Shown here: positions 24,355 through 33,296 of the stretch, piece after piece
Position numbering within the stretch: the first letter of the stretch is position 1
How the letters are laid out: each line of letters starts with the position of its first letter
The notes under the pieces: generated by a model
Database searches by the model: none
Told to the model about the DNA's origin: nothing
The model's input: only the letters and a program-made list of their open reading frames with translations
DNA from: Sphingomonas montana
GTDB taxonomy: Bacteria > Pseudomonadota > Alphaproteobacteria > Sphingomonadales > Sphingomonadaceae
Length of the DNA stretch: 64,000 bases
Reading direction: 5' to 3'
Assembly (NCBI RefSeq): GCF_001956315.1
Contig: NZ_MOLY01000030.1
Location: forward strand, 48,475 to 112,474
Made by a program: the position numbers and the translations under genes

Positions 24355-26232
24355 ATGGCGTTCACGACCGGAACCGGCCGCGGTCGCCAGCCGCCCCCGC
24401 CCACCAGCTGGCGGGAACGGCTGGGCGCGCTCCGCAACCTCCCGCCGTTCCTCGCGATGGTATGGCGTACCAGCCGGGCGCTCACCGCGACCACGCTCGC
24501 CGTCCGGCTCGTGCGCGCGCTGCTGCCGGTCGCGACCTTGTTCATCGGCAAGCTCATCATCGACGAGGTCGTGCAGTTGAACCGCCTGCCCGCGCGCCCG
24601 GCGGGCCTTGCCGGATGGCTCGGCTCGGGCCTGCTTGATCGGCTGGAAGCGTTGCTGCTCGCCGAATTCCTGCTGGCGATCGTCTCGGACCTGCTCGGCC
24701 GCCTGGTATCGCTGATCGACGGCCTGCTCTCCGATCGCGTCAGCAACGACGCCAGCGTACGGCTGATGCAGCACGCCGCCACGCTCGACCTGGCCGATTT
24801 CGAGGACGCCGCCTTCCAGGATCGCATGGAGCGCGCACGCATGCAGGCCAGTGGCCGCATGTCGCTCATGGGCCAGCTGTTCGGCCAGGCCCAGGATATC
24901 ATCACCGTGGTCAGCTTTGCGGCCGGACTGGTCGTCTACGCGCCGTGGCTGATCGTCATGCTCGCCATCGCGCTGGTGCCGTCTTTCCTGGGCGAGGCGC
25001 ATTTCAACGCACTCAGCTACGCACTCAGCCACCTCCGCACGCCGCAGCGGCGCGAGCTGGATTATGTCCGCCAGGTCGCGGCCAGCGCGGACACGGCCAA
25101 GGAGGTCAAGATCTTCGGGCTCAGCCCGTTCCTGATCGACCGCTACCGTTCCATCTCGCGCGATACCTATGATGCAAGCCGCCGGCTCGCCATCCGTCGT
25201 GCCGTCTGGGGCGTGGGCTTCGGCGCGCTGGGCACGATCGCCTATTACGGGGCCTATGCGTATATCGCCTGGCGGACGGTGAACGGCTCGCTGTCCGTCG
25301 GCGACCTCACCTTTCTGGCCGCCTCGTTTCTCCGGCTGCGCGGGTTGCTGGAAGGCTTGTTGACCGGCTTCTCCACCACGGCCGGCCAGGCGCTCTACAT
25401 CGAGGACCTGTTCTCCTTCTTCCGCGCCGAACCCGGCATCCGTTCGCCTGAGAATGCGTTGCCCTTTCCCAACCCGATCCGGCAGGGCTTCGTCTTCGAC
25501 GATGTGGGCTTTCGCTATCCGGGCACGGAACGCTGGGCGGTACGCCATCTGTCCTTCACGCTGGCGCCGGGCGAGGTGCTGGCCCTGGTGGGGGAGAACG
25601 GCGCCGGCAAGACCACGCTCGTGAAACTGCTCGCCCGGCTCTACGATCCAGTCGAGGGCCGCGTGCTGCTCGATGGTCGCGACCTCCGCGACTATGATCT
25701 GGACGCGTTGCGCGCCGCCATCGGCGTGATCTTTCAGGACTTCGTCCGCTATAATCTCTCTGCTGCCGACAATATCGCGGTCGGGCGCATCGCGGCTCGC
25801 GGGGACCGCCCACGGATAGCGAGGGCCGCCGCCGCCGCGCTTGCCGACGCGGTCGTCGCCAAGCTGCCGGGCGGGTACGACCAGATGATCGGCAAGCGGT
25901 TCCGCAACGGCATCGATCTGTCGGGCGGCGAATGGCAGAAGATGGCGATCGCCCGCGCCTACATGCGCGACGCGGAGGTCCTGATTCTCGACGAACCCAC
26001 CGCCGCGCTCGACGCCCGCGCCGAATATGAGGTCTTCCAGCGGTTTCGCGAACTCAGCGCCGGGCGCTCGGCGGTGCTGATCTCACACCGCTTCTCCAGC
26101 GTGCGGATGGCGGACCGCATCCTGGTGCTCAGCGACGGCCGGGTCGAGGCGTCCGGTACGCATGCCGCGCTGCTCGCGGCTGGCGGGCGCTACGCCGAAT
26201 TGTTCGAACTGCAGGCTGCCGGCTACCGCTGA
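24355..26232 (+). CDS. ABC transporter, fused permease and ATPase (exporter half)
   Basis: A 625-residue half transporter. The membrane domain spans residues 30-330 (LVRALLPVATLFIGKLIIDE, EFLLAIVSDLLGRLVSLIDG, VSFAAGLVVYAPWLIVMLAI). The ATPase domain has Walker A ALVGENGAGKTTLVKLLARL, Q-loop GVIFQDFVRYNLSAADNIAV, signature NGIDLSGGEWQKMAIARAY, Walker B VLILDEPTAALDAR and switch His SHRFSSVRMADRI. It probably works as a homodimer exporting a lipid, peptide or drug. It is 128 bases downstream of the EntS-like MFS gene, and both could be one export unit. Confidence 0.92.
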   Translation: MAFTTGTGRGRQPPPPTSWRERLGALRNLPPFLAMVWRTSRALTATTLAVRLVRALLPVATLFIGKLIIDEVVQLNRLPARPAGLAGWLGSGLLDRLEALLLAEFLLAIVSDLLGRLVSLIDGLLSDRVSNDASVRLMQHAATLDLADFEDAAFQDRMERARMQASGRMSLMGQLFGQAQDIITVVSFAAGLVVYAPWLIVMLAIALVPSFLGEAHFNALSYALSHLRTPQRRELDYVRQVAASADTAKEVKIFGLSPFLIDRYRSISRDTYDASRRLAIRRAVWGVGFGALGTIAYYGAYAYIAWRTVNGSLSVGDLTFLAASFLRLRGLLEGLLTGFSTTAGQALYIEDLFSFFRAEPGIRSPENALPFPNPIRQGFVFDDVGFRYPGTERWAVRHLSFTLAPGEVLALVGENGAGKTTLVKLLARLYDPVEGRVLLDGRDLRDYDLDALRAAIGVIFQDFVRYNLSAADNIAVGRIAARGDRPRIARAAAAALADAVVAKLPGGYDQMIGKRFRNGIDLSGGEWQKMAIARAYMRDAEVLILDEPTAALDARAEYEVFQRFRELSAGRSAVLISHRFSSVRMADRILVLSDGRVEASGTHAALLAAGGRYAELFELQAAGYR

Positions 26233-26448
26233 CCACCGCCAATGTGCGGGCCTGCAACCGCGACCTGACGGCAATTTCCCTTCGCAACCCGTCGTCCGGC
26301 TATTTCCGCCTGCGTGACGGGCAAAGCAAAACGCATCGAAATGACGTCGTGCATCCCACCTCTTATATTTTGTTAATGATGAGAATGTAGGCTGGTTTTC
26401 AGGCGATCAGGCCCGCCGAGACCCGCTGCCGACGTCAGGTTCGAAACC
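26233..26448. promoter_or_regulatory. AT-rich intergenic region upstream of GAF-GGDEF-EAL gene
   Basis: This 216-base gap contains an unusually AT-rich tract (CTCTTATATTTTGTTAATGA, about 26361-26380), the likely promoter of the following gene. No clear operator or terminator was seen. Confidence 0.4.
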
Positions 26449-28293
26449 GTGATTGAGCTTCAGAACATCATTCTTGAGATGATTGCGACGGGCGAATCGC
26501 TTGCGGACACGCTTGCCAGCATGTGCGAGGCGGCCGAGGCATTGGCGCCGGACGTCATCTGTTCGATTCTCGCGGTCGATGAAGCCGGTCTGCTGCACCC
26601 CCTCGCCGGCCCCAGCCTGCCCGCCGACTATTCGGCTGCGCTCGACGGCCTGCCGATCGGCGCCGACGTCGGGTCGTGCGGCACGGCGGCCTATCTCCGC
26701 CAGGAAGTGACGGTCACCGACATCCGCAACGATCCGCGGTGGACGGCCTACAAGGATCTGGCGCTGCCGTTCGGATTGCGCGCCTGCTGGTCCATGCCCA
26801 TCCTCAACGCGGCGGGCGAGGCGATCGGCACATTCGCCTTCTACTATCGCATATGCAGGTGCCCGACCCAGCTTGAGCGGGAGATAGTCCGGCAATGCGT
26901 GCATCTGTGCGTGATCGCCTTCGAACGGCACCAGCGTGTCGTCGAACGGGAACGCCGGGCGTCCACCGATGGGCTGACCGGGCTCGGCAACCGCGCAGCG
27001 TTCGATGCCGCGCTCGCCGACCTGACCTGTGATCTGCCTGGACGATGGGCGCTGCTCATTCTCGATCTCGACAATCTCAAGACCGTCAACGACACCTTCG
27101 GGCATCATGCCGGCGACAGCCTCCTGCGCACGGCCGGCGCCCGGATCGCTTCGGCAATGGCCCCGGACCGCGCCTTCCGGATCGGCGGCGACGAATTCGC
27201 CATACTTCTCCAGGCGCGGGACACAACGCTCGACATAGATCGGGCTGCGGAACGGACCCTGGACGCGTTGGCCGAGCCCGCGGCATGCGGCAGTCAGATC
27301 ATCGTGCCGCGGGCGACGATCGGCGGTGCCCTGCTCTCCGCCGGTGATCGTCAGGCGGAACGGGTGCGCCAGAATGCGGACCTCGCCCTCTACCATGCCA
27401 AGGAAACCGGGCGCGGCGGGTTCGTCCGCTACTGGCCGGGGCTGGGCACCAACATTTCCCGCCGCCTCGGCAACATCCGCGAAGTCGACGCCGCACTTCG
27501 CGAAAACCGGATCGAGGCCTTTTACCAGCCCGTGGTTCGGCTCGATACGCGCGAGATCGTCGGGCTGGAGGCGTTATGCAGGATGCGGCTCGGGGGTCGC
27601 ATCATCGCGGCTGGCGACTTCCACGAGGCGACGAAGGATTTTCATGTCGCCAGGGCGCTGACGGAACGGATGGTAACGCTCGTCGCGGCGGATCTCCGCG
27701 GCTGGCTCGACATGGGCATTCCTTTCCAGCACGTCGGCGTCAACGTCTCCTCGGCCGACATGCATGACGGCACGCTGGACGCCATGCTGACCGCGACGTT
27801 CGAACGGGCGAATGTTCCGCTGAAGCACGTCATCATCGAGGTGACGGAGGCCGTCTACATGGGCGATGGCGATCCGTCGGTCGGAAAGGCCGTCGAAGCG
27901 CTCCGGGCAAAGGGGTTCCGCGTCGCGCTCGACGATTTCGGGACGGGTTTTGCCTCGCTGACCCATCTGCTGACCGTCCCGGTCGACATCCTCAAGATCG
28001 ACAAGAGCTTCGTCGATCGTCTGGCGCTCGACAACGCCAGCATGGCCATCGTCGAGGGGCTGGTCCAGATCGCGGGAAAGCTCGATATCCGCGTGATCGC
28101 CGAAGGGATCGAGACGGAGGATCAGGCGCGCCTTCTGCAACATGCGGGATGCGTCCTGGGGCAAGGCTATCTGTTTTCCCGCGCCGTCGATCGGCACGCG
28201 ACGACCGCGCTGCTGCTCGACCGGGCACAGCATTCCACGAAATCCGTCCCGCCCGAAAGCGACGCCCGGCAGCGGCTACGACGCCAGATCTGA
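26449..28293 (+). CDS. GAF-GGDEF-EAL bifunctional c-di-GMP enzyme
   Basis: A 614-residue protein starting at GTG. The GAF domain (1-160) has DVGSCGTAAYLRQEVTVTDI and FGLRACWSMPILNAAGEAIG. The GGDEF domain has STDGLTGLGNRAAFDAAL, LDLDNLKTVNDTFGHHAGDS and the intact catalytic FRIGGDEFAILL. The upstream RxxD inhibitory site is absent: the four residues in that position are MAPD. The EAL domain has GLEALCRMRLGG, NVSSADMHDG, EVTEAV, ALDDFGTGFASLTHLL, ILKIDKSFVDRLA and IAEGIETEDQ, all the residues expected of an active phosphodiesterase. GAF would choose between synthesis and breakdown of c-di-GMP in response to an unknown ligand or light. Confidence 0.94.
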   Translation: MIELQNIILEMIATGESLADTLASMCEAAEALAPDVICSILAVDEAGLLHPLAGPSLPADYSAALDGLPIGADVGSCGTAAYLRQEVTVTDIRNDPRWTAYKDLALPFGLRACWSMPILNAAGEAIGTFAFYYRICRCPTQLEREIVRQCVHLCVIAFERHQRVVERERRASTDGLTGLGNRAAFDAALADLTCDLPGRWALLILDLDNLKTVNDTFGHHAGDSLLRTAGARIASAMAPDRAFRIGGDEFAILLQARDTTLDIDRAAERTLDALAEPAACGSQIIVPRATIGGALLSAGDRQAERVRQNADLALYHAKETGRGGFVRYWPGLGTNISRRLGNIREVDAALRENRIEAFYQPVVRLDTREIVGLEALCRMRLGGRIIAAGDFHEATKDFHVARALTERMVTLVAADLRGWLDMGIPFQHVGVNVSSADMHDGTLDAMLTATFERANVPLKHVIIEVTEAVYMGDGDPSVGKAVEALRAKGFRVALDDFGTGFASLTHLLTVPVDILKIDKSFVDRLALDNASMAIVEGLVQIAGKLDIRVIAEGIETEDQARLLQHAGCVLGQGYLFSRAVDRHATTALLLDRAQHSTKSVPPESDARQRLRRQI

Positions 28294-28375
28294 ACCGGAC
28301 CACCCGCTGTCATCTCGAAGCGGTTGTCCAGATCGCTCCCAGCCAAAGTCACGATCGATCAGCTCTAACCACTCG

Positions 28376-28427
28376 TCATCCCGGACTTGATCCGGACCCC
28401 TCCCCCTGCTCTGGGGGAGGAGTCCTG
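28376..28427. repeat. GTCATCC-type repeat with TCCCCC hairpin
   Basis: GTCATCCCGGACTTGATCCGG followed by CCCCTCCCCCTGCTCTGGGGG, a short stem. It is related to the elements at 8195 and 10651. It lies between the convergent ends of the GGDEF-EAL gene and the membrane OB-fold gene and may terminate both. Confidence 0.5.
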
Positions 28428-28437
28428 CATCATCGCA

Positions 28438-29034
28438 TCACTGCATTCCACCAGTCACGGGCGCCGGCGGGGTCGCGGCCGCACCATCGGCATCCACAGT
28501 CGGCGCGGACCGGGCAGGCGCCGGCGCAGGCCGATCGGCACCGGGCGGCGGCGAATCCGGACCATGATCGGGTCGGCCGCGCGGTCCGGCCGGTCCGTGC
28601 GGCTCGGGCGGCCCGGCCAGCGGACCCAGCACGATCACCTTGCGATCCGCCTTGACCAGGAAGGCGGCCCGTACGAAGCCGCGATCGAAGCGCCCCTGCA
28701 CGGTCACGACCTCGTTGGCGGTCACCAGCGCGCGCTCGTCGCCTTCACGCCCGGTATCGACCAGCGCGCGGCCGCTGCCGTCCGCCATCACGAACTTGTT
28801 GCCGTACACCTCCGCCACCCGGCCGCGGATCGTCACGATGCCGGTGGACGAAAGCGATCGGATCGCAACGGGCGTGGCGGGTGCCATCGACACGGTCGGT
28901 CGGGTTTCGGCCATCACGATGGCGCCGGCAGCACCACCCAGCGCGAGCAGGCCGGCACCGATGACGGCCAGCTTGGCCGGAAGATGAAGCCGCAAGCGCC
29001 GGCTCTGTTCGGTATGTTCGATATGGTCGGTCAT
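28438..29034 (-). CDS. Membrane-anchored protein with OB-fold-like domain and Pro-rich tail
   Basis: A 198-residue protein. A single transmembrane helix (LAVIGAGLLALGGAAGAIVM) lies near the N-terminus. Periplasmic residues 50-135 form a beta-rich block (TGIVTIRGRVAEVYGNKFVM, ADGSGRALVDTG, ANEVVTVQGRFDRGFVRAAF) like small OB-fold stress proteins of the YdeI/BOF type. A long Pro/Ala/Gly-rich tail follows (GPAGPRGRPDHGPDSPPPGA). I do not recognise a specific family. It is divergent from the PhoP/PhoQ-like pair, 118 bases away, and may be its target. Confidence 0.75.
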   Translation of the reverse strand: MTDHIEHTEQSRRLRLHLPAKLAVIGAGLLALGGAAGAIVMAETRPTVSMAPATPVAIRSLSSTGIVTIRGRVAEVYGNKFVMADGSGRALVDTGREGDERALVTANEVVTVQGRFDRGFVRAAFLVKADRKVIVLGPLAGPPEPHGPAGPRGRPDHGPDSPPPGADRPAPAPARSAPTVDADGAAATPPAPVTGGMQ

Positions 29035-29152
29035 GCGCTACTCCTAGGGTTGATGGAGCCAATCTACGCCGCCGCACCCCCGCCCCGCTGAACCGCGCCG
29101 TTCAGCTTCGGTTTGGCTTGACGGGATAGGATGAAACCGAGGGAGCCGGACG

Positions 29153-29818
29153 CTGCGCATATTGCTGGTTGAGGACGATGCGATCCTGGCGGACGGCATC
29201 GCGCGGGCGCTGCGGGCCGAAAGCTTTGCCGTGGATGTCGCCACGAACGGCGAGGATGGCGCGCATCTCGGCGCGACCGAGCGCTACGACGCCGCCGTGC
29301 TGGACCTCGGCCTGCCCAAAAAGGACGGCGTCACCGTGCTGCGCGAATGGCGCGCCGAAGGCCGCGACCTGCCGGTCCTGATCCTGACCGCTCGGGACGG
29401 CTGGTCGGAGAAAGTCGCCGGTTTCAAGGCCGGCGCCGACGACTATCTGACCAAGCCGTTCCGCGTCGAGGAGGTCATCATGCGGCTGCGCGCGCTGGTG
29501 CGCCGCGCCGCCGGGCATGCGGGCGCGCTCATCACCTGCGGTGGCCTGGCGTTCGACGCGCAGCTCGGCCGGTTCGAACTGGACGGCCTTCCCCTGAAAC
29601 TGACCGCGCTCGAATGGCGGGTCCTCTCCGCGCTGATGCTCCGCAAGGAAGTCGTGATGGACCGTGCCGACCTGATAGAGCGCGTCTATGAAGGCGATGC
29701 GGACGTGGACTCGAATTCGGTCGAGGTCATCATTGGCCGACTGCGCAAGAAGATCGGTGCGACGATGATCGAAACGGTCCGCGGGCGCGGTTACCGGGTC
29801 ACCGCAGGTTCGGCATGA
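29153..29818 (+). CDS. OmpR/PhoP-family response regulator
   Basis: About 221 residues. The receiver has RILLVEDDAILADGIARAL, phospho-Asp in AAVLDLGLPKKDGVTVL, the VLILTARDG switch and DDYLTKPFRVEEVI Lys. The C-terminal winged helix has LTALEWRVLSALMLRKEVVM, VDSNSVEVIIGRLRKKIGAT and ETVRGRGYRV. No ATG fits. A CTG at 29153 lies seven bases after GAGGGAG and gives the family-standard N-terminus LRILLVEDD; TTG at 29162 would cut into the first strand. It is coupled to the sensor kinase by a 4-base overlap. It resembles the PhoP/QseB branch. Confidence 0.92.
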   Translation: MRILLVEDDAILADGIARALRAESFAVDVATNGEDGAHLGATERYDAAVLDLGLPKKDGVTVLREWRAEGRDLPVLILTARDGWSEKVAGFKAGADDYLTKPFRVEEVIMRLRALVRRAAGHAGALITCGGLAFDAQLGRFELDGLPLKLTALEWRVLSALMLRKEVVMDRADLIERVYEGDADVDSNSVEVIIGRLRKKIGATMIETVRGRGYRVTAGSA

Positions 29819-31164
29819 GGCTGGTTCCGCACTCCCTGTCGGGCAGGCTGCTCGCAATCTCGGCGCTGACCACGATCGTGGCGCTGCTATTCGCCGCGGT
29901 CGGCATCGGCCACGTGCTGGAACGGTTCGTGATCCGCGGCCTGGACCAGCAGCTGGATGCCCAGGTCGCGATGCTCGGCCGCGCGCTGCGCACCGACGGC
30001 ACGCTCGATCCCGCCCGCGTCGTCAACCTGCCGGTCTTCGAACAACCCGGACAGGGTTGGGGCTGGCAGGTCGAAAGCGCCCGCGGCCGCTGGACCGGCG
30101 GCGATGCGATGACCGTCCGGCGGTCCCATCGCCCCCTGCCGCAGGGACCGGAAGAACACGGTCCGGCTGATCTCGGCGGAAAACCCGGCGAAGGGATCAC
30201 CGCCACGGGCGAACAGGTTCATACGCGCGAACGGACCGTGCCGACCGCCATGGGCGACGCGACCATCGTTGCCGGCGGGCCGCGCCATCTGGCCACCGCG
30301 CCCTTGCGGGCGGCCATGGTCCCGCTCCTCGGCTCGCTGGCGATCCTCGGGCTGTTGCTGGCGGCGGCAACGATCGTGCAGCTTCGCGTCGGCCTGCGCC
30401 CGCTTCGTACTTTGCAGGCCGCACTCGCCGACGTGCGGGCCGGCCGTGCGCGCCATGTCCCCGAAGCGCTGCCCATGGAACTTGCGCCGCTGGCGGTCGA
30501 ACTGAACGCGCTGATCGACCAGAACATGACCCAGCTGGACCATGCGCGCCGCCACGTCGCCAATCTGGCGCATGGCATGAAGACCCCGCTGGCCGCGCTC
30601 GGCATGAAGCTGGCCGAAAGCGGTCGCGACCCGGACGGCGATCTGCGCGCCATGGTGGCGGACATCGACGGCCGTGTCCGGCATCATCTGGGACGTGCGC
30701 GCGCGACGGCACCCGGTAGCCGGCACATCGTCCGGACGATGCTCGCCCTCGCGATCCGCGATCTCGCCATGGTCATGCGGGGGGTCCATGCCGACCGGTC
30801 GATCGACGTCACGATCGCCGTCGCCCCCGAACTTGCGGTTGCCGCGGACCCGCAGGACATGGCCGAGATGCTGGGCAACCTGCTCGACAATGCATGGCGT
30901 CATGCTCGTGCGGCGGTCACCGTCTCGGCCAGATGCACCGCATCGACGATCGAACTGGCGATCGAGGACGACGGTGCCGGCCTGCCGCAAGAGGCGCTCG
31001 CGGAAGCACTCGTACCCGGACGCCGGCTGGACGAGCGCGGCGACGGACATGGTTTCGGCCTGCCGATTACGCAGGAACTGGCCGAACTGAACGGCGGAAC
31101 ATTGCGGCTCGAACAGTCCGCCCTCAGGGGACTTCGCGCCGTCCTCACCCTGCCCGCCACCTGA
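29815..31164 (+). CDS. Sensor histidine kinase (PhoQ-like)
   Basis: A 449-residue membrane kinase. TM1 is LLAISALTTIVALLFAAVGI, then a periplasmic loop of about 130 residues, TM2 MVPLLGSLAILGLLLAAATI and HAMP region RVGLRPLRTLQAALADVRAG. The phospho-acceptor site is HVANLAHGMKTPLAALGMKL: an HGMKTPL variant of the usual HELRTPL, as in PhoQ-type kinases. N box GNLLDNAWRHA and G boxes IEDDGAGLPQE and GDGHGFGLPITQELAELNGG follow. It phosphorylates the adjacent regulator. The signal is unknown; divalent cation or peptide sensing would be by analogy only. Confidence 0.93.
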   Translation: MRLVPHSLSGRLLAISALTTIVALLFAAVGIGHVLERFVIRGLDQQLDAQVAMLGRALRTDGTLDPARVVNLPVFEQPGQGWGWQVESARGRWTGGDAMTVRRSHRPLPQGPEEHGPADLGGKPGEGITATGEQVHTRERTVPTAMGDATIVAGGPRHLATAPLRAAMVPLLGSLAILGLLLAAATIVQLRVGLRPLRTLQAALADVRAGRARHVPEALPMELAPLAVELNALIDQNMTQLDHARRHVANLAHGMKTPLAALGMKLAESGRDPDGDLRAMVADIDGRVRHHLGRARATAPGSRHIVRTMLALAIRDLAMVMRGVHADRSIDVTIAVAPELAVAADPQDMAEMLGNLLDNAWRHARAAVTVSARCTASTIELAIEDDGAGLPQEALAEALVPGRRLDERGDGHGFGLPITQELAELNGGTLRLEQSALRGLRAVLTLPAT

Positions 31165-31627
31165 CCGGATCTTGCATCCATGGTCGGTCAGGCCGTTAGG
31201 ACATGACCATATCAACAGACCATCCTCCAGTCCGTTTGGTTCGAGCCTGTCGAGAACGCCGCTCCGGGTTCTCGACAGGTTCGCAGCGGCGCGACAAGCG
31301 CCTTCGAGACAACCATGTGGACTCCCCTCTTGCAGTCGCCGAGCTCGGAGACCTCGACGGATCGGGTCGCGTCAGCGGACATCGGGAGATGACGACGGAA
31401 GCGCCGCAGCCGTCCCGGGAGAAGCGGTCGCGGGAAACGCCGACACGTTTCCCTGTCACATCGACAGGCCGATCATCTACGGGTCGCAAGTCCCCGGAAT
31501 GAGAGCGCGACGTTGCTGCGGGCATTTTGCCCGGCCTGGAGCCCCGATCGAGCGGACCCCTCGACGCCGATCTTAGGTGATGCTTAACGCTCTCGCAGCA
31601 TAACCCGCCGTCAAGGGAGCCACCGTC
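31165..31627. promoter_or_regulatory. 463-base gap upstream of the PYP operon
   Basis: No gene was recognised here. It contains a palindromic repeat at 31230-31290 and, closer to the PYP start, a moderately AT-rich tract (GATCTTAGGTGATGCTTAAC, about 31570-31590) followed by AAGGGAG at 31613-31619, the ribosome site of the GTG at 31628. The promoter of the PYP operon should lie in the last 100 bases. Confidence 0.45.
31230..31290. repeat. Intergenic palindromic repeat (TTCTCGACAGG type)
   Basis: TCCGTTTGGTTCGAGCCTGT opens the element. CCTGTCGAGAAC (31246-31257) pairs perfectly with GTTCTCGACAGG (31268-31279), giving a 12-base stem. It is a second copy of the element at 2438-2522, which shows these are dispersed repeats. 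Confidence 0.75.
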
Positions 31628-31996
31628 GTGTCATTGAATAAAGCCGGTTTTGAAACAATTCCGTTGAGCGACCTTGATATGATGAGCGTCGCGGAACGCG
31701 ATGCCCTGCCGTTCGGGGTGGTCGGCTTCGAAGCGGACACGATCGTGCAATCCTACAACGCGACCGAGGCGCAGATGTCGGGGCTCGATCCCGCCACGGT
31801 CATCGGCGTACCGTTCTTCGACGCCGTGGCGCAGTGCATGAACAATTTCATGGTCGCCCAGCGGTTCGAGGACGAGCCCGAAATCGACGATATAATACCC
31901 TACGTCCTGACCTTGCGGATGCGTCCGACGAAGGTGCGCCTGCGCTTGCTGGCGGCGGCGGACACACCGCGCCGCTATATCCTCATCCAGAGGTGA
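31628..31996 (+). CDS. pyp: Photoactive yellow protein (PYP)
   Basis: A 122-residue single PAS protein starting at GTG after AAGGGAG. Its length and sequence follow Halorhodospira PYP: LPFGVVGFEADTIVQSYNAT, EAQMSGLDPATVIGVPFFDA, VAQCMNNFM and late MRPTKVRLRLL. Cys70 matches the chromophore-binding Cys69, Tyr43 matches Tyr42 and Glu47 matches Glu46, the pair that hydrogen-bonds the p-coumaroyl phenolate. Thr50 is replaced by Ser51 and Arg52 by Leu53. PYP absorbs blue light through a thioester-linked p-coumaric acid and signals by partial unfolding. The next gene, 10 bases on, is a GGDEF cyclase and the third is a PYP-type coumarate ligase, which supports the call strongly. Confidence 0.92.
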   Translation: MSLNKAGFETIPLSDLDMMSVAERDALPFGVVGFEADTIVQSYNATEAQMSGLDPATVIGVPFFDAVAQCMNNFMVAQRFEDEPEIDDIIPYVLTLRMRPTKVRLRLLAAADTPRRYILIQR

Positions 31997-32006
31997 GATC
32001 GCGACC

Positions 32007-33296
32007 ATGACCGACATGTCGGGCGAAGAGCAGCTCCTCGAATTCCTCTATGCCTGTCCCGTCGGGCTGATCGAGTGCGATGCCATGGGCGAGATCGCGC
32101 TGATGAACCCGCACGCGATGCAGCACCTCCTGCCGCTGGCCGGCGCGCGCAATGCCGGAAACCTGTTTGACGCGCTCGAACGGCACGCACCCGAACTGCG
32201 CGGCATCGTCGCCGACTTCGGCCCGGCGACGGGTCGCATCTGCGACGGGCATCGCATCTTTGTGGACCTGGGCACCCGCAGGCGCACGGTGGCGCCGAAG
32301 GTCCTGGCGTGCACGTTGGTCAGGCTCGGACCGGATCGGCTGATGGCCACCCTGTCGGACATCAGCCAGCAGGTCGCCCAGGAAGACCGACTGCGCCAGG
32401 CGGATACCTGGTTCGCGACCCTGCTGGACGGCGTCAGCGATTATGCCGCTCTGACGATCACCGCGGACGGCAGGATCGCGACGGCCGATCCCTGCTTCAC
32501 CCGCCAGACAGGCCATGCCTTCGCGGACGTGATCGGACGCAATCTCACCGATCTGCTCCATACCGACGCCAGCGGTGGCGACCTCCGGCTGGACGAGCAG
32601 CTGGTGATCGCGGCACGCGACGGGTGGCATCTCCAGGAGGGGTGGCAGCAGCGCGCGAACGGGGACCGCTACTGGTGCCAGCGCCTCGTCGTCGCCCGCT
32701 CCAGCGGCGAACAGGCCCCGGCGTCCGATTACTCGGTTGTCCTGCGCGACGTCCCGCGACGCGAGGAAGCCGCCGAGGACGTCCGCCGCCTGCTCACCTG
32801 CGATCACCTGACGGGGGCGGCGAACCGCCGGCATTTCGGGCAGGTCATGCAGCGCGAACAGGCGCACTGGCAGGAATTGCGGCAGTCGCTGTCCCTGATC
32901 GTGCTCGATCTCGACCATTTCAAGGCGGTCAACGACAGGCACGGCCATCCGGTCGGCGACGTCCTGCTCCGCCGGGTTGCCGAAGTGTGTACCGCCCTGC
33001 TCCCGCCCCGCGGGGTCTTCGCGCGGTTGGGGGGTGAAGAGTTCGGCGCCCTTCTGCCGCGCTACGACAACGGACAGGCCATGACGCTGGCCGAGGAAAT
33101 GCGCGCGGCAATCGCCGCGCTCCAGGTCGAAACCCCGCATGGCCCGTTGACCGTAACCGCCAGCCTGGGTTGCGCGGCGCTCGACGAAACCGACGGTTCG
33201 ATCGATGCCCTGATCGCGCTGGCCGACGAACGGCTCTACGCGGCCAAGCACGCCGGACGAAACCGGGTCTGCCACCACAAGGCCTGCGCCGCGTGA
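32007..33296 (+). CDS. PAS-PAS-GGDEF diguanylate cyclase in the PYP operon
   Basis: A 429-residue cytoplasmic protein. PAS-like domain 1 (about 8-120) has LYACPVGLIECDAMGEIALM. PAS 2 (about 133-255) has WFATLLDGVSDYAALTITAD and TRQTGHAFADVIGRNLTDLL. The GGDEF domain has LTCDHLTGAANRRHFGQV, LIVLDLDHFKAVNDRHGHPV and active-site ARLGGEEFGALL. The RxxD I-site is absent (PPRG occupies that position), so product inhibition is not expected by the usual route. It makes c-di-GMP from two GTP. Its placement suggests light-activated PYP modulates it, perhaps through a PAS-PAS contact; that link is inference. Confidence 0.93.
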   Translation: MTDMSGEEQLLEFLYACPVGLIECDAMGEIALMNPHAMQHLLPLAGARNAGNLFDALERHAPELRGIVADFGPATGRICDGHRIFVDLGTRRRTVAPKVLACTLVRLGPDRLMATLSDISQQVAQEDRLRQADTWFATLLDGVSDYAALTITADGRIATADPCFTRQTGHAFADVIGRNLTDLLHTDASGGDLRLDEQLVIAARDGWHLQEGWQQRANGDRYWCQRLVVARSSGEQAPASDYSVVLRDVPRREEAAEDVRRLLTCDHLTGAANRRHFGQVMQREQAHWQELRQSLSLIVLDLDHFKAVNDRHGHPVGDVLLRRVAEVCTALLPPRGVFARLGGEEFGALLPRYDNGQAMTLAEEMRAAIAALQVETPHGPLTVTASLGCAALDETDGSIDALIALADERLYAAKHAGRNRVCHHKACAA

